This document shows, in pieces, positions 13,313 to 25,915 of a DNA stretch of 64,000 bases (its first letter is position 1; each line of letters begins with the position of its first letter). Position numbers and translations under genes: made by a program. The notes below the pieces were generated by a model that saw nothing but the letters and a program-made list of their open reading frames with translations, searched no databases and had not been told where the DNA came from. Location of the stretch: assembly GCA_000711775.1 (NCBI GenBank), contig ARYC01000706.1, positions 1-64,000 on the forward strand, given 5' to 3'. The stretch is from Oxytricha trifallax. Taxonomy: Eukaryota; Ciliophora; Spirotrichea; Sporadotrichida; Oxytrichidae.

Positions 13313-13420
13313 GATGTGGCGTGAAATTCCAGCACCATTCTAGAATTCTAAATTGGTAAGAAAAGTTCCAGATACACAACTGAAATTCCAGATTCATTGA
13401 ATCTGGAATTTTTAAAAATA
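13313..13420. repeat. Short repeats and hairpin beside old TBE-like element
   Basis: The phrase GAAATTCCAG occurs twice, and TCCAGATTCATTGAATCTGG forms a near-perfect stem-loop. A weakly similar GGGGTGTG..ATTC sequence occurs in inverted orientation near 15,795. This could be a decayed terminal repeat; evidence is weak. Confidence 0.25.
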
Positions 13421-14042
13421 ATATTTTGCTTAATGCATAAGTTAGATGAATAAATAATATAATTTTATAATATACCTAGTTTAACATTTAAGATATATTT
13501 AAATATAGTAATAAAACTATTTTTTATCTATTATATGCAAATAATTGAAAAATTTATATTTTAATATTATCAAATAAAATAACTATTTATTTTATTAAAA
13601 TAATAATAATTAAGCCCAATTTGATTTTTAAATTATGATTACTAAATCAAGAATGATTATATTATTTATAATAATCTTGAAAAATAGAGATTAAGATAAA
13701 AATAAGTATAGAAAATTAGGATGTTAATTAAAATGTGATCATTCAAAATATTTTCCATAATCAATTCAATTATAGCAAATATGGCTTATTTCTTGAATCT
13801 ATTAATAAGCAAGTATATTCGAAATGTGAAAGTTGTTACAATCAGATTAAAAAAACGATATAATTACAAAATTATCATATTACTACTTTAAAAGAGTGAT
13901 TTAGTTTGAACATATTATTATCTGAATTAAACATATATTTATCAGAAATAGCAATAGTTTGCTATTTTCAAGAGAGATAGATTACTTATTTTATCTACAC
14001 AGTTCAGAGAAGCAAACACTGAATGAAATACCTTTAAGCATT

Positions 14043-14584
<542 letters not shown>

Positions 14585-16165
14585 TTTTTCTTTTTAATTT
14601 TAATAAAATTTTATATAATATAATTATAATTCTATCGTTTTTAAAATCTAATTGTAACAACTTCCGCATTTCTAATTTACTTGCTTAATAATAAGAGACT
14701 TAAAAGCTTAATTTATTTTATATTTATTGAAAATTCTTATTCTTTGTAGCATTAATTACTACAATTATAAAAAAATACTCATTATAACTTAGACAATTTT
14801 GTGAAAAAAATAAAATGATTATTTGATATTTCCAATAAAACATCTGAAATAAATAAGCTATATCCCACATGTTAGTTAATAATTAAAATAGCTCATTTTT
14901 TTCAAAAAAATATTTCTTGCAATTAGAGGAAAAATAAGACTTTTGCAATTTGTTTGAAACATTTAAATGAATTTTAAACTTATGTAAAATTTCTTTTGCA
15001 TCTAAATATTACATTTTTTGGAGTAAAATGAGTGTTGTTTTTAAATATTAATAAATTTAAATATTAAGAATCACTATTTAATTCTAAATGAAAGTCAAAT
15101 TCTAAACTCACATAAAATTTAATTTATCTTCAATAATCAAAAAATTAAAGTGTAATTATTTTGAAACTTAGAATAATATCTTTTTTTAAATTTAATTTTT
15201 TTTACATAGTTTAGGTTAATTTATTTGGTTATTTATTACTTAATATTTAATGGTTTATTATTGATACAAATTCTTTAAATATAACATTTCATTAAAGATT
15301 GAATTTTATGTCTCTCTACCTTTATTACAATTAAATTATCAGAAATTATAATGTGTATTTTAATACTTCGGATAATTTATATTTTTTTTTAATTTTATTA
15401 TCATAAAAATTTCATTCCAACAATAAAACAACTTCAAAACTTAAAATATTTTACTTATGTATGTTTTATTGTAAATTCAACCGATAAAAAAGCAAAGTTG
15501 AGAAAAAATTTGAAAATTCTTCAGATTTAGTTAATAATGAATTTTAAATAATTAGAAAAATTAAAATACTTTATTTAAAAATAATAATAAGAGTGATAAA
15601 AAATGAATGTGAAATATTGAAAAATATTATGAATAGCAAATAAAATATGGATTATATTTTAGATAAAGAATTTATTTAAATATACATGATTATTGATAAT
15701 ATATAAAATATAGTGTGCACTTTTTTTAAAAAAAATCCAATACAACTCAAATTATAATTTAATATCATATATTAAGATACCCCTGCACAGAACAGTAATT
15801 CCAGAATTGCACACCCCAATCAGTATATGAAATTAAAAAAATACACATGATAATTTAATTATTAACTAAGTAGTAATAGTCTTTAATAATAAAATATTAA
15901 ATTGTTAAAATGTGTGAATAATCACAAAAAAACTTAAAATTTCTTAAGAAATGTCGAAAATTGTGAATAATCACAAAACTTTTTAAGTTAATTACAGTTT
16001 TGGGTTCTTTATATTAAATAAATATGTATTAATCTGAATTTAAATTATTCTCCCCATATTATTATAACAATCACATTTTATGTGAAGATATCTTATGAAT
16101 AAATTTTAATCAATAAAATTATAGAATACTCATTATTAAATTTACAATTCAAAAAGCCCGCACTA
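14585..16165. other. AT-rich stretch, no gene seen
   Basis: Extremely AT-rich with long T and A runs. No coding signal or repeat that I can support, apart from the possible decayed terminal repeat near 15,780-15,820. Confidence 0.45.
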
Positions 16166-16169
16166 CTCA

Positions 16170-17799
16170 TGTAGACAGCTGAAGGTAAGCTCACATTTTA
16201 AAATTTCTTTTGCTCTCCTATATAGATAGAGAAGTAAGGTGCAGCTAATTTTCACTGCACTTAGAGTAAGATGAGGATCATTTAATCGAATCATGGACTG
16301 AGAACAGCAGTGATAATATCAAAGGAAGTAGTAAAAGATCATGCAAGAGTGTAAATATAAACTGAAAAATTACTCATGCCGCTCTCACTCACCTCAGAGA
16401 GATTACTTCAGACTTCACAAATACATTTTTGGCTGTTAAGGATGACATAGCTAAGATAAGCGAAGGTCCCCTCAAAGGATACTCAAAAAATCAACTCTAG
16501 AGTTTTATAAGAGTAGAGAGGTAAAAACTGAAGAGGAATAAGCAAGTCTTAAATGTGAGAGTCGAATCAAGAAATCATTAATAGGTAAAAAATTCAAACC
16601 ATTCTGGACAAACTTTTGCAAGGACCAAGACTTAGTAAATTTGCGAGAATACCAAACATGCTTAGGCAGAAGCTCAATTTAAGATGAGCGCTAACCAGTG
16701 ACTAGCAAATGAATTATTTTAAAACTTTGATTCAGCACAGTCAAAGCTCAAGGTATTTTGTATTGATATCAATTAAACATACACTGAAAAAAATTACAGA
16801 GCTATTTTATCAAGCTATTGATCACAACGCTAACCAATAAATTCAGGTATATTGAAGATCTTAAACGAGCATCAACATTCTGACATTTTGTAAACATTTT
16901 GACAACTTCAACCTGAGGTAGTAGTTAAGCTGAACTTGATAATGTTCAAGGAGGTCACATCGTATGGAAATGAAGGTGGCTTGCTGATAAAAACTTTTTG
17001 CCTTTGTAGAAAACTCCAAGAAATTCAGTATTGCTTCTGAAGATGAGGATTCTCAAACTTTGCACATTCTTGAGTCTATATTAGTGCAATTCAAAGATCT
17101 TCAATAGTAACCCTCAAAGGGTTTAATCATCATGGCTTTAGCAGTGAAGCCAAATGGAGTTTTTTCTCAGCTATTATAAGACTCTACTAAGCGCTTGTAT
17201 GTAAGCTGAGGGTCATTTGAATCAAGTATCGTTACACAACGCATAGAATCCATAAAAATTTCTCTGGATGTAAATGCTTAATTAGTTTAGAAATTATGAA
17301 GAGAGTGACGAATAACTTATTGATTAGATTATCTAAAAAATCAAGGTTAGAAAGATAAAGATGAATTCTCTTAGGTAGATGGTCTCTTATCGTTGCTTCA
17401 TCAAAGGCAACTTCTGGCCGACTTTGTTTTGAAAAGAAGTAGCGTAAATTTCGACTTAGCAAGGCTTATTTAGATAATTGAAAGCCTTAAATGTCAACCA
17501 ACTTCAACTTTGCATTTTTCATCTAATGCCCTTTAGATTAATTGTCAAGAGAGGTGAATAAAATAATCTCAAATGGTGTTGATAGAAGATAGGAATCTTC
17601 GTAAGAAATCTGCTCAGCTTACTTTGATGAGAAAACTATTAAATACTCATTGGACTAGGCTGCCTAATTGAAAGTGTCCTATGAGCTATAAAAAAACTCT
17701 ATTACTAATCTATGGTAGATGCAACTATAGCAAATTCAAAGCATAGAGTTACATAAATTGAAATAGCAACTGGTCTAGCAAGACTTGGATCTAGGCTAG
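16170..17799 (+). pseudogene. Broken upstream part of helicase-like gene
   Basis: GC content is higher than in the flanks and plus-strand blocks look coding but change frame: SLKCESRIKKSLIGKKFKPF near 16,540 and KYSLDQAAQLKVSYELQKNS near 17,640, the latter continuing as a Gln-rich, probably coiled-coil stretch (QMQLQQIQSIELHKLKQQLV). It leads directly into the helicase block downstream. I found no clear Walker A motif, so the ATP-binding start of the enzyme is missing or unreadable. Confidence 0.4.
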
Positions 17800-18777
17800 G
17801 TTAGCGATTTTCTTCTCAAACCAACATAAGCAAGTCACAATTCTTGAGCCAAAAAGCATCCTGAGAACTATGGTGGAAGAAAAAATTGGTACACTTCTAG
17901 ATAAAGTGAGAGTACTTGACATGGAATCATACTACAATTAGTATCAGGTTTAAGATGATTTAATCATTATGGATGAGTATAACTCTATGCTTGAACAGAG
18001 GTCATTTTATTCTCTTGGCAAGACAATTACAGTATGTGTGCATTACAAAACAAGATTATTTTTATGTTTTTTGCTACAAACTCTAGTTGTCACAAATATC
18101 TTTTCCAAGATATGTTTGAAAATATTGGTGAGATAAAATTTTCATCGGAAAGATAAGCAGCTCTGGGGAAAATTGAAGAGAACAGTTGTTAAGTGGTATG
18201 TGTGAAGAATCCAGTGATCCTTACAGATGCTATTTTAAAAGAGATTGATCAACATAAAAATAATGCACCACTCATACTCATCTACTCAAAATAAAATAAA
18301 CTTGAAGTTGTACCACTTATGCAAATGAAATTGAGGGTATCAACTTACTCAATAGCTGACCCCGACTTCTTGATTACGATCCAAGATAAAGATCAACGGA
18401 TACTCTTTTTCCCGATTAAGTATGGAAGAGGAGTAGACACAAAGTTCGAAGTTGAAGCGATAGTACTTTTGGCTTCTTATGTCTCATCCGAAGCATAATT
18501 ATACTAAATGATTGGAATAGGGAGCAGAACTTAGGGATAGCAGCGTGCCATTGTTTTTGAGCAAGTGGTAGATACCTAAACGACTTTTTGAGCGAGGCTC
18601 AAAAGACTGCATAAGCAAAAGCTGAGAGAGCTTTCTTACTTATTAAAGGTCATATGGAGAAGAAGATATAACGGGAGACTTGCTGAAATTATTGAGGAAG
18701 CTCAACACGATTAGGATAGTATTTCCTCATTTAAGGATTTAGAGACATTAATCGAATAGAAATTATTTTTAAGTTGA
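17800..18777 (+). pseudogene. SF2 helicase-like (SecA/viral-helicase-like) C-terminal part
   Basis: Blocks in order: NQHKQVTILEPKSILRTMVE; a Walker-B-like DDLIIMDEYNSML; after a 23-nt intron (GTATGT..ACAAG, about 18,032-18,054) IFMFFATNSSCHK; PLILIYSKQ; KYGRGVDTKF; and a motif-VI-like YQMIGIGSRTQGQQRAIVFE. The order matches motifs II to VI of superfamily-2 helicases. The GRGVD and GSRTQG spacing recalls SecA-like or viral replication helicases, but I cannot place the family. With TAA/TAG as Gln the frame is open across the intron, except for one TGA in TTF-TGA-ARLKR, and ends in TGA at 18,775-18,777. In motif VI the usual first Arg is Ile. Confidence 0.55.
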
Positions 18778-19385
18778 TTTAAGGTATTGAACTTTGAATT
18801 AGAATATTGCATGTTGCAGCAGTTGTGATTGTGTGTGTGTTTTTAATATTCATTATAGTATGATTTATTTTATTAATTAATTTATACTTTTATATTAAAT
18901 TTAGACATTATTGTGATAGTCCTGCTACTTTCTGTACAAGCCGAGATTTTACCGTCACTGAGAATGACCTATAGTTAGGTCATAAAGTTATTATTGAGTG
19001 ATATTCCATTAATAAATGTGCAAGAAATGAATCCTGAACTGATTAAAACCGTTTGGTGCAGTTATTTAAATTGGTCTCTACTTAGTGCCTAAGTAATTAG
19101 AGTGGCGAAGATGATAAGTTTAGAATTTATACATTAAATCTTTGAGAGATCTGATTAAACTCCTCCGAAAATGGATTTTATTCTTATGACTAGGCTTTAT
19201 TTAATTTATTAAAAATTCTAATACTAAAAACTTGCAGAACTTAAAAAATCAGTATTGCAGACGAAATAGTGGGTGAATATGATATTCAAAATATTTTAAA
19301 ATTAATCAATTAGTTAAATGTAAATTTCAAATATATACAAATCTATCTATCATGTAAAATGAAAACTCAGCAAGCAAACAATCTG
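18778..19385. other. AT-rich stretch, no gene seen
   Basis: Nothing supported between the helicase-like gene and the next transposase remnant. Confidence 0.4.
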
Positions 19386-19389
19386 AAAT

Positions 19390-20370
19390 AAACTGTGCTA
19401 GGTTGTTAAGGTATTGGATGAAGCATCCTTAAAAAAATAGCAAAGTATATTGCACATTGAAAGAGATAACCAAGATTTTTAAGATGCCGAAAACAAAGGT
19501 AAGGAAGTACTGCCTAACTGATATTGGCCCACTAGAAGTTAAGCAGAAGAGAGGAAGACCATAGAACTCTAGCCTGACCGATGGGCAACTAAGCTTCTTG
19601 CTACGAGATTCCACTCTCGAAAATTGGAAGATATACTCTCTCTTAGCCAGATGCATACTTTTTCATAGAAAATATCCAGATCTAAGGATAACACCAAACT
19701 TCCTCTATAACGTATACAAAGCTTTTAAATTTAAATTAAATCAAATTCGTTCAATGTGTAGATTGTCACTCTAAAAAATAAATGAGATTTGAGAACTTAG
19801 ATGGCCAAGACAACAAACTATAAAATGACATTAAAAACGAGAGAAAAATCATCTTTGTTGATGAGGAAGTTTTCAAACCCTTTTCAATTACTAGAGGAGA
19901 ATGGGCTCATTAAGGTTAAAATTAATTAGCAAGAAAGGAGGGTTTTCTCTATGTGCTTAAGTAGCCATTGTGGGGTTAGCGCTGATAGAGGTTTGGAATG
20001 CCATATAATTGTAAAGAAATCAATAAAATCTTTATATGTGCTTGCTTTTCTTGATTACATGAACAAACTCCTAAAATATTAGAGAGTCCTGATATTCTGT
20101 AACGACTTAAGGTCCCATCACAATAAAAAAGTACTGAATAAAATATAGACCATGGGCTGGCTTTGTCTCTTCAACACATCATACTCAGCTGAATTCAACT
20201 GCATCGAAGAAGTATTTTGCATTTGATAAGAACAATTACAGGAAAAAAGTCTTAGATAGTGACTTCAATATAAAACTTCAGATAAAACCAAAATACCATC
20301 AAGAGCTCTATAGAATCTGTTCCAAAAATTACAATTTAAAAGATTGTGTAAAGACATATTTCTAAGATTT
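19390..20370 (+). pseudogene. Divergent TBE-type transposase
   Basis: Blocks: KRGRPQNSSLTDGQLSFLLR, then DSTLENWKIYSLLARCILFH and RKYPDLRITPNFLYNVYK (DNA-binding region, aligning with DKTLKYWAHFSLAQRAVMFH and RRFPELHISAQSIANIYK of the intact TBE copies); KIIFVDEEVFKPF (first Asp); VLIFCNDLRSHHNKKV (second Asp); NTSYSAEFNCIEEVF (Glu). Frame changes and several TGA codons between blocks show it is dead. Unlike the copy at 11.6 kb it keeps acidic residues at the three catalytic positions. No 22-kDa partner was found beside it. Confidence 0.75.
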
Positions 20371-20459
20371 ATATTTATTTAGATTAAAGTAAACTTTATC
20401 ACATCATTTTTGATATAGAGATGTTATTTTAAGTTTCATCAAAATTTATAATTTCATTG

Positions 20460-20496
20460 ACGGGAAAAAATCACCACCTACTTGTAATAAAACCCC
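20460..20496 (+). repeat. Repeat GACGGGAAAAAATCACCAC, copy 1
   Basis: Starts GACGGGAAAAAATCACCAC and ends near AAAACCCCG. The same 19-mer opens a 34-bp imperfect palindrome near 27,857. It sits about 90 bp after the transposase remnant and could be an old element end. Confidence 0.5.
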
Positions 20497-20499
20497 GTT

Positions 20500-21589
20500 G
20501 CAAATTTAATTTCAGGAAAATGCTAAAACTACTGAAGACTCTTTTTTTGCAAACGCTTTCACTAAAACAAATATTCATGTTCTGAATATTTGAATATACT
20601 TATTAAGCTTAAGTGTTCTTTAAAACAATAATAATAAAAAATATAATATTTATATAATTAGGTCAAATTGAATGAAAAATCGAGTTATTGAATATTCAAA
20701 CTAATAAAAAATCTTACTTATAAAATGTATTTTATGATATTAACTTTATTAATTAAAAGTTATAGTTAATTAATCATTTAATTAAAAAACAGTGGAGTGT
20801 ATTATGACTTTTTAACCATAATAGCTCAGTCTAGGAAAAAAATTGCGATTGTTAAATTTTTGCAATCTGCTATTTAGAGTTAATATAGATATCATTCTTA
20901 ATATTAGGGTAGATTATGTCCAATTTTTTAATTATCTTAAATATAGAAGTAAGTCGCGAAAAATATTTTTTTGCGAGATGCTTCTTAACTAAATTATTCT
21001 CCATTCTTTATTGTCAGCATTGATTAATAATTTTATATCTATATTTTACATCATGCTTTTTATTGGAAAATGCACTTAGTATATATATATATGAGGTTTG
21101 TTTCCTTATAAAGCAACAATCATGAAGGTTATTTGTTTTATTAGTAATAATTACAAAATTTAAAAATAATCAAGACTTTTTGTATAAAACGCATGCATTA
21201 TAAATGAAAAAGTACTCATTATGATAATGGATGTTTCTAATTATGAAAAATGATAAAAATAGAGAAGCACATAGAAAAATGAAAACGTTTAATTGCATAG
21301 TACTTGAGATAATATGAACAACTACTTTATAAAACCTTACTAAATATATCAAATTCATGCTACTACTAAGATCAAATAAAATCTATTTACAATAATAATA
21401 TTGTATTTATACTAAAAATTCTCTATATGACAGCAAGACATTTGCACTTAATCACTCCATTTGGATTCATAAACCATTACATTTTAATTTTTAAATAATC
21501 AATATTTTCTTATTTTATTTATTTCATTACAGCGCTTATTGATTTCTTTAAATATTAATTAACCCTAATTTTCATCAAAATCGACTTAA
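20500..21589. other. AT-rich stretch, no gene seen
   Basis: No supported gene. Contains a short (AT)n run near 21,080. Confidence 0.4.
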
Positions 21590-23251
21590 ATGTTTAAGCA
21601 CATGAGTTTGAATGATCAGATTTTGTTTTAAGAGCTGCAGATGCTACCATCTCAAATACCAATTTAAGGCAAACAATTTATTTGTAATTTCTGCTCATCC
21701 GAATATAGATGCCCTAAAACAAGATAAAATCATTGGAATAAACATAATTAATAAGTAAATATTAAAACATTCGCCAAAAATTAGAGAAATAATTAAAAAT
21801 AAATCATAGTATTATATAATTAATTTACTAATAATTTTATTAATATTTCTAATTTACTAATTAAAGCCGCACTCAACCCAAATCTATATATGTTTTGGGA
21901 TAGAGAGCGGTATAGTATTAGTTTAATTATGTATTTATATTTTGATTAAAAATAACATTTCATTTACTAGAAATGACATTTGATATTTATAAGGAGATGG
22001 TTTATTTATAATTTACTATATTTTTAATTATAGCGTTCAAAAAGTTAAAAATCAATCTATCAATAAAGTGATATATAATAAAGTAATGATTTTTATAATG
22101 TTAATAAATATCAAATGTCATTTCTAGTAAATGAAATGTTATTTTTAATCAAAATATAAATATATAATTAAATTAATACTATACCGCACTCTATCCCAAA
22201 CCATTTATAGATTTGGGTTGGAGTTCGGTTTTTATTAGTAAATTAGAAATATTAAAAATTATTAGTAAATTAATTATATAATACTATGATTTATTCTTGA
22301 TTATTTCTCTAATTTTTGGTAAATGTTTAAATTTTTACTCAATGCAGGTTTTACATAAAACTTAAAGGGCAGAGGAACTTTTCTAAAAGATTGAGTGCAA
22401 AAGATGCTAAAGTATTTTCTAATAATCTGATCACTGTAAGATAGATATGGTTATCTGTCAACTTGTGGACGAGACTAAGATTATTTCAAGCTAATTTATT
22501 TTCTAATAAAAACTACTCGTGCCAAGCAATTATGAAAAAATGAAGCTTTAAAAGCATGATAAAGACCCAAATATAAGTGAACTTAAAATTCCAGAATTGA
22601 TTTATGAGATAGAAGGATAAAAGGAGGTTACATTTGTAGTTAATGGGAGTTGTATTTTGCAGATAAAATGGCTAAAATAGAACCAATAAAATTACAAGTC
22701 GATGTTAGAAATGATTATTTGTGGAAGAACTTACACAAAACTTTGCTCAAAATCACAGGTGGATTATTTTCCATAGTTATTGAAGATAATCCTTGGAAGG
22801 GTAAATATCAACACCCTATTCTTATTTACCAATTCACAGAAAGAAACAGGTACCTTTATCTTTAATTTAAGAGCAAGGAATTATATTTTATTGGACACTT
22901 CACAACACTTAAAAAGATCGTGCAAATCACGTAAAATTATTTGGATATTCAATTAAAAAGATTATTAAATGGGTAAAGCTCATACCTAAAAGAAATTTGA
23001 TTAATAGTGTCCATCGAGAATATTCATAAGGGTACTGCCTTGTTGGAGTAAAAGGCAGCATTGATTCAAAAATATTAGATTTAATACTTACAGAAATTGA
23101 GACTATTAGAATGAGGTATTCGGAGAAACCAAAAGAATTCTGAGATAGATTGGAGATATTCACTAAATCTCACCCAGATAAGCCTGATAGAGTACATTTT
23201 GGCAATAAATTAAAAGGAGATATTGAGATTAGAATTTAAAATCTTTATTGA
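21590..23251 (+). pseudogene. C2H2 zinc-finger plus MT-A70 methyltransferase gene, split by a foldback
   Basis: A putative N6-adenine methyltransferase. The first block starts at ATG 21,590 and encodes a textbook C2H2 finger (FICNFCSSEYRCPKTRQNHW then NKH; C-X2-C-X12-H-X3-H). It is interrupted by a 588-bp hairpin element (21,753-22,340). After it the frame resumes with ECKRCQSIF and PELIYEIEGQKEV, and after a frame change EPIKLQVDVRNDYLW, GGLFSIVIEDNPWKGKY (the DPPW catalytic motif as DNPW), KIIKWVKLIPKRN, YCLVGVKG and EIETIRMRYSEKPKEF, one TGA, then RLEIF, ending at TGA 23,249-23,251. The order is that of MT-A70 proteins. Defects: the insertion, about two frame changes, one internal TGA and DPPW changed to DNPW. 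It may be a pseudogene, or a germline precursor whose insertions are removed during development. Confidence 0.65.
21753..22340. mobile_element. Foldback (hairpin) MITE, 588 bp, with AAT target repeat
   Basis: Two arms of roughly 250 bp are near-perfect inverted copies (compare the sequence around AAATGACATTTGATATTTAT near 21,970 with its reverse near 22,110). The right end is ACTC; the left end is AAGT, one change from GAGT. AAT flanks both sides (21,750-21,752 and 22,341-22,343), fitting a 3-bp target duplication. No ORF inside. It interrupts the C2H2/MT-A70 reading frame. GAGT..ACTC ends are shared with the foldbacks at 31.0 and 36.3 kb. Confidence 0.8.
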
Positions 23252-23418
23252 ATTTTAATTTTAATATTTATAAATAAAAAAAATAATTCTTGATTAGCTA
23301 ATGCTTAATAATAGCGTAAAGTTAAAGAATTTAATTGGTATATTATAATTTAATTTATTTTAAACTCATAATTTATAAATTTCTATACATGTAAGGATGT
23401 TTTGTTCAAAAGTTAAAC

Positions 23419-24210
23419 TCATTAAATAAAGAGAAGAATGCTTCTAATTTTGCAGGAACATATATCAAATACTTTTTGTAGTATTGCGTTTTTAGCAAAT
23501 TCAATACAGCTGTAATAACAATTCTACATCCAAGATAAATTCTTGCTTTGGATACTTTGTATGAGAGTTTTTATAAACTCCTCCTTACTTGTTGATTTAG
23601 TAATAGGATTCTAATTCTTCTTGATTTCCGCAAAACGTTTTTCTTGAGGGGCCATTTGAATTGATAAGGCCCCAAATATAGTATAGATATTTTATAAAGT
23701 CTTAATTTTTGGAGTGTAACAACACTCTTGTGATATATAGCATTATCTAATAAAAGATATTATTCATCCTCCACTAATTAAAGCTTTGTCCTAATTTTTC
23801 AATTATTTATAGTAAAAAGAAAAGAAACGTTGTCTTGTTGTTCTTTCCAATGCTCATTGTATAATAAACTCTACCATCACTAAATCCGGCTGCAATCATG
23901 TTAACTCCATAGTATCTGATTAATTAATCATTATAGTTACGGTGTCCCTTCATGCTACAGGCTCTCCTTAAATAACTTTAACTTTATATTCCACTCTCGT
24001 CAATGTTAATAATTAACTTATTTAAACTCAAAAAGTTTGCATAATGCCTTGCAGCAAATTATCTTTGCTTCAAATATTCTAAACTATTTGATCTTTTATC
24101 AATGTGATATACCTGTTTATAAGTATATCCAATTTCATGTTTAATAATCTTTCAGATTTTTATTAAGGTACTCTGATGTCAAACATGATGAGCAAATGAT
24201 TTTGAATTTA
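23419..24210 (-). pseudogene. Tc1/mariner transposase, ciliate germline type
   Basis: Minus strand from about 24,100 down: LIINIDESGIQSQSYLRRAC (first catalytic Asp), MKGHRNYND, VNMIAAGFSDGRVYYTMSIG, FLLDNAIYHKSVVTLQKLRL (second Asp), YLGPYQFKMAPQEKRFAEIK (third, Glu) and a C-terminal tail ending in TGA at 23,419. TAA/TAG read as Gln. Frame changes are needed at least twice. It differs clearly from the TBE-type transposases and from the GC-rich one at the window start, so at least three Tc1/mariner lineages are present. It is convergent with the MT-A70 gene, about 170 bp apart. Confidence 0.7.
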
Positions 24211-25330
24211 CTTTGCTGATATAATTTATTGAAAATTTTAATTAATTTTACTAATAGCGTTTTCTATTAACTTTATCGTATAGATTTTCTAATATTTAAT
24301 ATTCTTTTTTCTTACTATAGTCTTATCATTCCTATCATCAATAGCATTGTTAACTTAAGAAATGTTGATTTTAAATCTTTTCATTAATTATTTTTTTGGT
24401 ACACCCATGATTGAAGTATAAATGCTTAATTAGCCTACAAACACAGGAGATCTATTGTGTGAATCTAAATAGTTTGTTGGATCATAAACAAATCTATTAT
24501 AAAAATGGGGGGGGGGGTTTAATAAATTTTATATTTACATACATAAGAGTTATCTGAATGCTGTTGAATGTCTTTAGAAGGAAAATGAGGGGGATTTTCT
24601 TATGAACTTACAATTAAAACTCACTATTCATTGCAGTGCTTTTCATGGACCTCCTTAAACTTAGTTCTTGGATTCTATATATACAATAATTATTATAAAA
24701 TTTAGTTTCATTCCATGTTGATTCTTAAGCTAATTTAATATATATTTAATATTTTTATTTAATTTCATGTGTAATCAAATTTCCTAATTTAGTTACACAC
24801 AAAAGTCATCATATATGATTAAAGAGTCAAAGATATGTAAAATATTGACAATTCTATTAATATATATGTTTACAAAAGAACAATGTTAAGCACCATAATA
24901 CCTAATATATAATTATTTATAATCTACTAATTTATATTATTTAAATATTGTTATTAGAATACTAAGAATTATCTAAAGAAGTTGTTAAATCTTTCTAGAT
25001 TTAAGTACATTCTATCTATGTTTGAATCCTTAATTATACTAGATTTAAAGTGTGTGTAACTAAATTTTTAAATTTCATTCCATATAGAATTTTTATAAAA
25101 TGCTTAATTCATACTAAAAATCACTCAAACATTCAGTAAAAAGCAATAAACTTTTTAACCATCAAGGAATGAATTGATTAGCAACAGAGAAGCATTCCCC
25201 TACGTTCATTACAGCTGGCAAAATTTTATTAATATTTTTAAACAAATAATATAAATTACTGTTTAGCCATAATAAACATTATATTTTAATTAATCATAGT
25301 ACAATATAGCCTATATTACACATTAGATAA
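24211..25330. other. AT-rich stretch with a G homopolymer
   Basis: No supported gene. A run of ten or so G residues lies near 24,508-24,518, striking in this AT-rich context. Further N-terminal transposase sequence may extend to about 24,330. Confidence 0.4.
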
Positions 25331-25361
25331 ACCGTCGGCAATTTTAAAAAGTGCCGACGGT
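25331..25361. repeat. GC-rich stem-loop, CGTCGGCA family, copy 1
   Basis: ACCGTCGGCA and its reverse complement flank an 11-base AT loop. A near twin lies at 59,035-59,064, also 360-400 bp before a GC-rich insertion. Confidence 0.7.
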
Positions 25362-25724
25362 TGCTGCTAAAATATAAATTTTGCAAAATTTTATATGATT
25401 TAATAATTAAGCTATTACCAAAACACAATTATAGTTAACTAAGTTCAGGATTCAAAATTCCTAATAGTTATTACAAATCCTTAAGGAAGTATATTAATCT
25501 GTAAAGAATAGTAAATATGATATAAATCTAGGAATTAATAATAATTGCCTGGAATATTATTCTTTAAAATGTAATTACTATAGATATAAATAATCTGTAA
25601 AGATTGTTATAGATCCTAAATGATGAAAGAAATTTATTAGGATAATGGAATACTTCATCTACATAATTCTGACAAAAAAGCAATTATATTTATTGTATTA
25701 TTATATCAAATAAACTGAATAATT

Positions 25725-25915
25725 AGATCAGTGACCAGGCAGCGAGGGTGTGGCCACCTCGCCATGCAGCTGGAGGAGCCTGGTTCGAACCCCACCACCC
25801 GCCAACGGTTGTCACCGGCGAAGGATCTCTTGCCTCCAGCTTTGATCACTACATATGCATGCCTGGTCACTGATCAGGCTCTTCAGTCAGTGGTCGCCTA
25901 TAAACAGAAGTAATG
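25725..25915 (+). mobile_element. tRNA-derived SINE, copy A
   Basis: A GC-rich island of about 190 bp. It has a perfect tRNA T-arm / Pol III B box (GGTTCGAACCC near 25,782) about 35 bp after an A-box-like TGGCCACCTCGCC, then a conserved non-tRNA body containing CAACGGTTG and a tail phrase CTGATCAGGCTCTTCAGTCA. The same body and tail recur at 43.1-43.4 kb, so this is a dispersed repeat. No protein motif: the open frame here is incidental. Confidence 0.7.

Noticed and set aside
24500..24520. G homopolymer as a telomere or functional G-quadruplex
   Set aside because: A single run of G, not the G4T4-type repeat of hypotrichs; probably a replication or sequencing slip.
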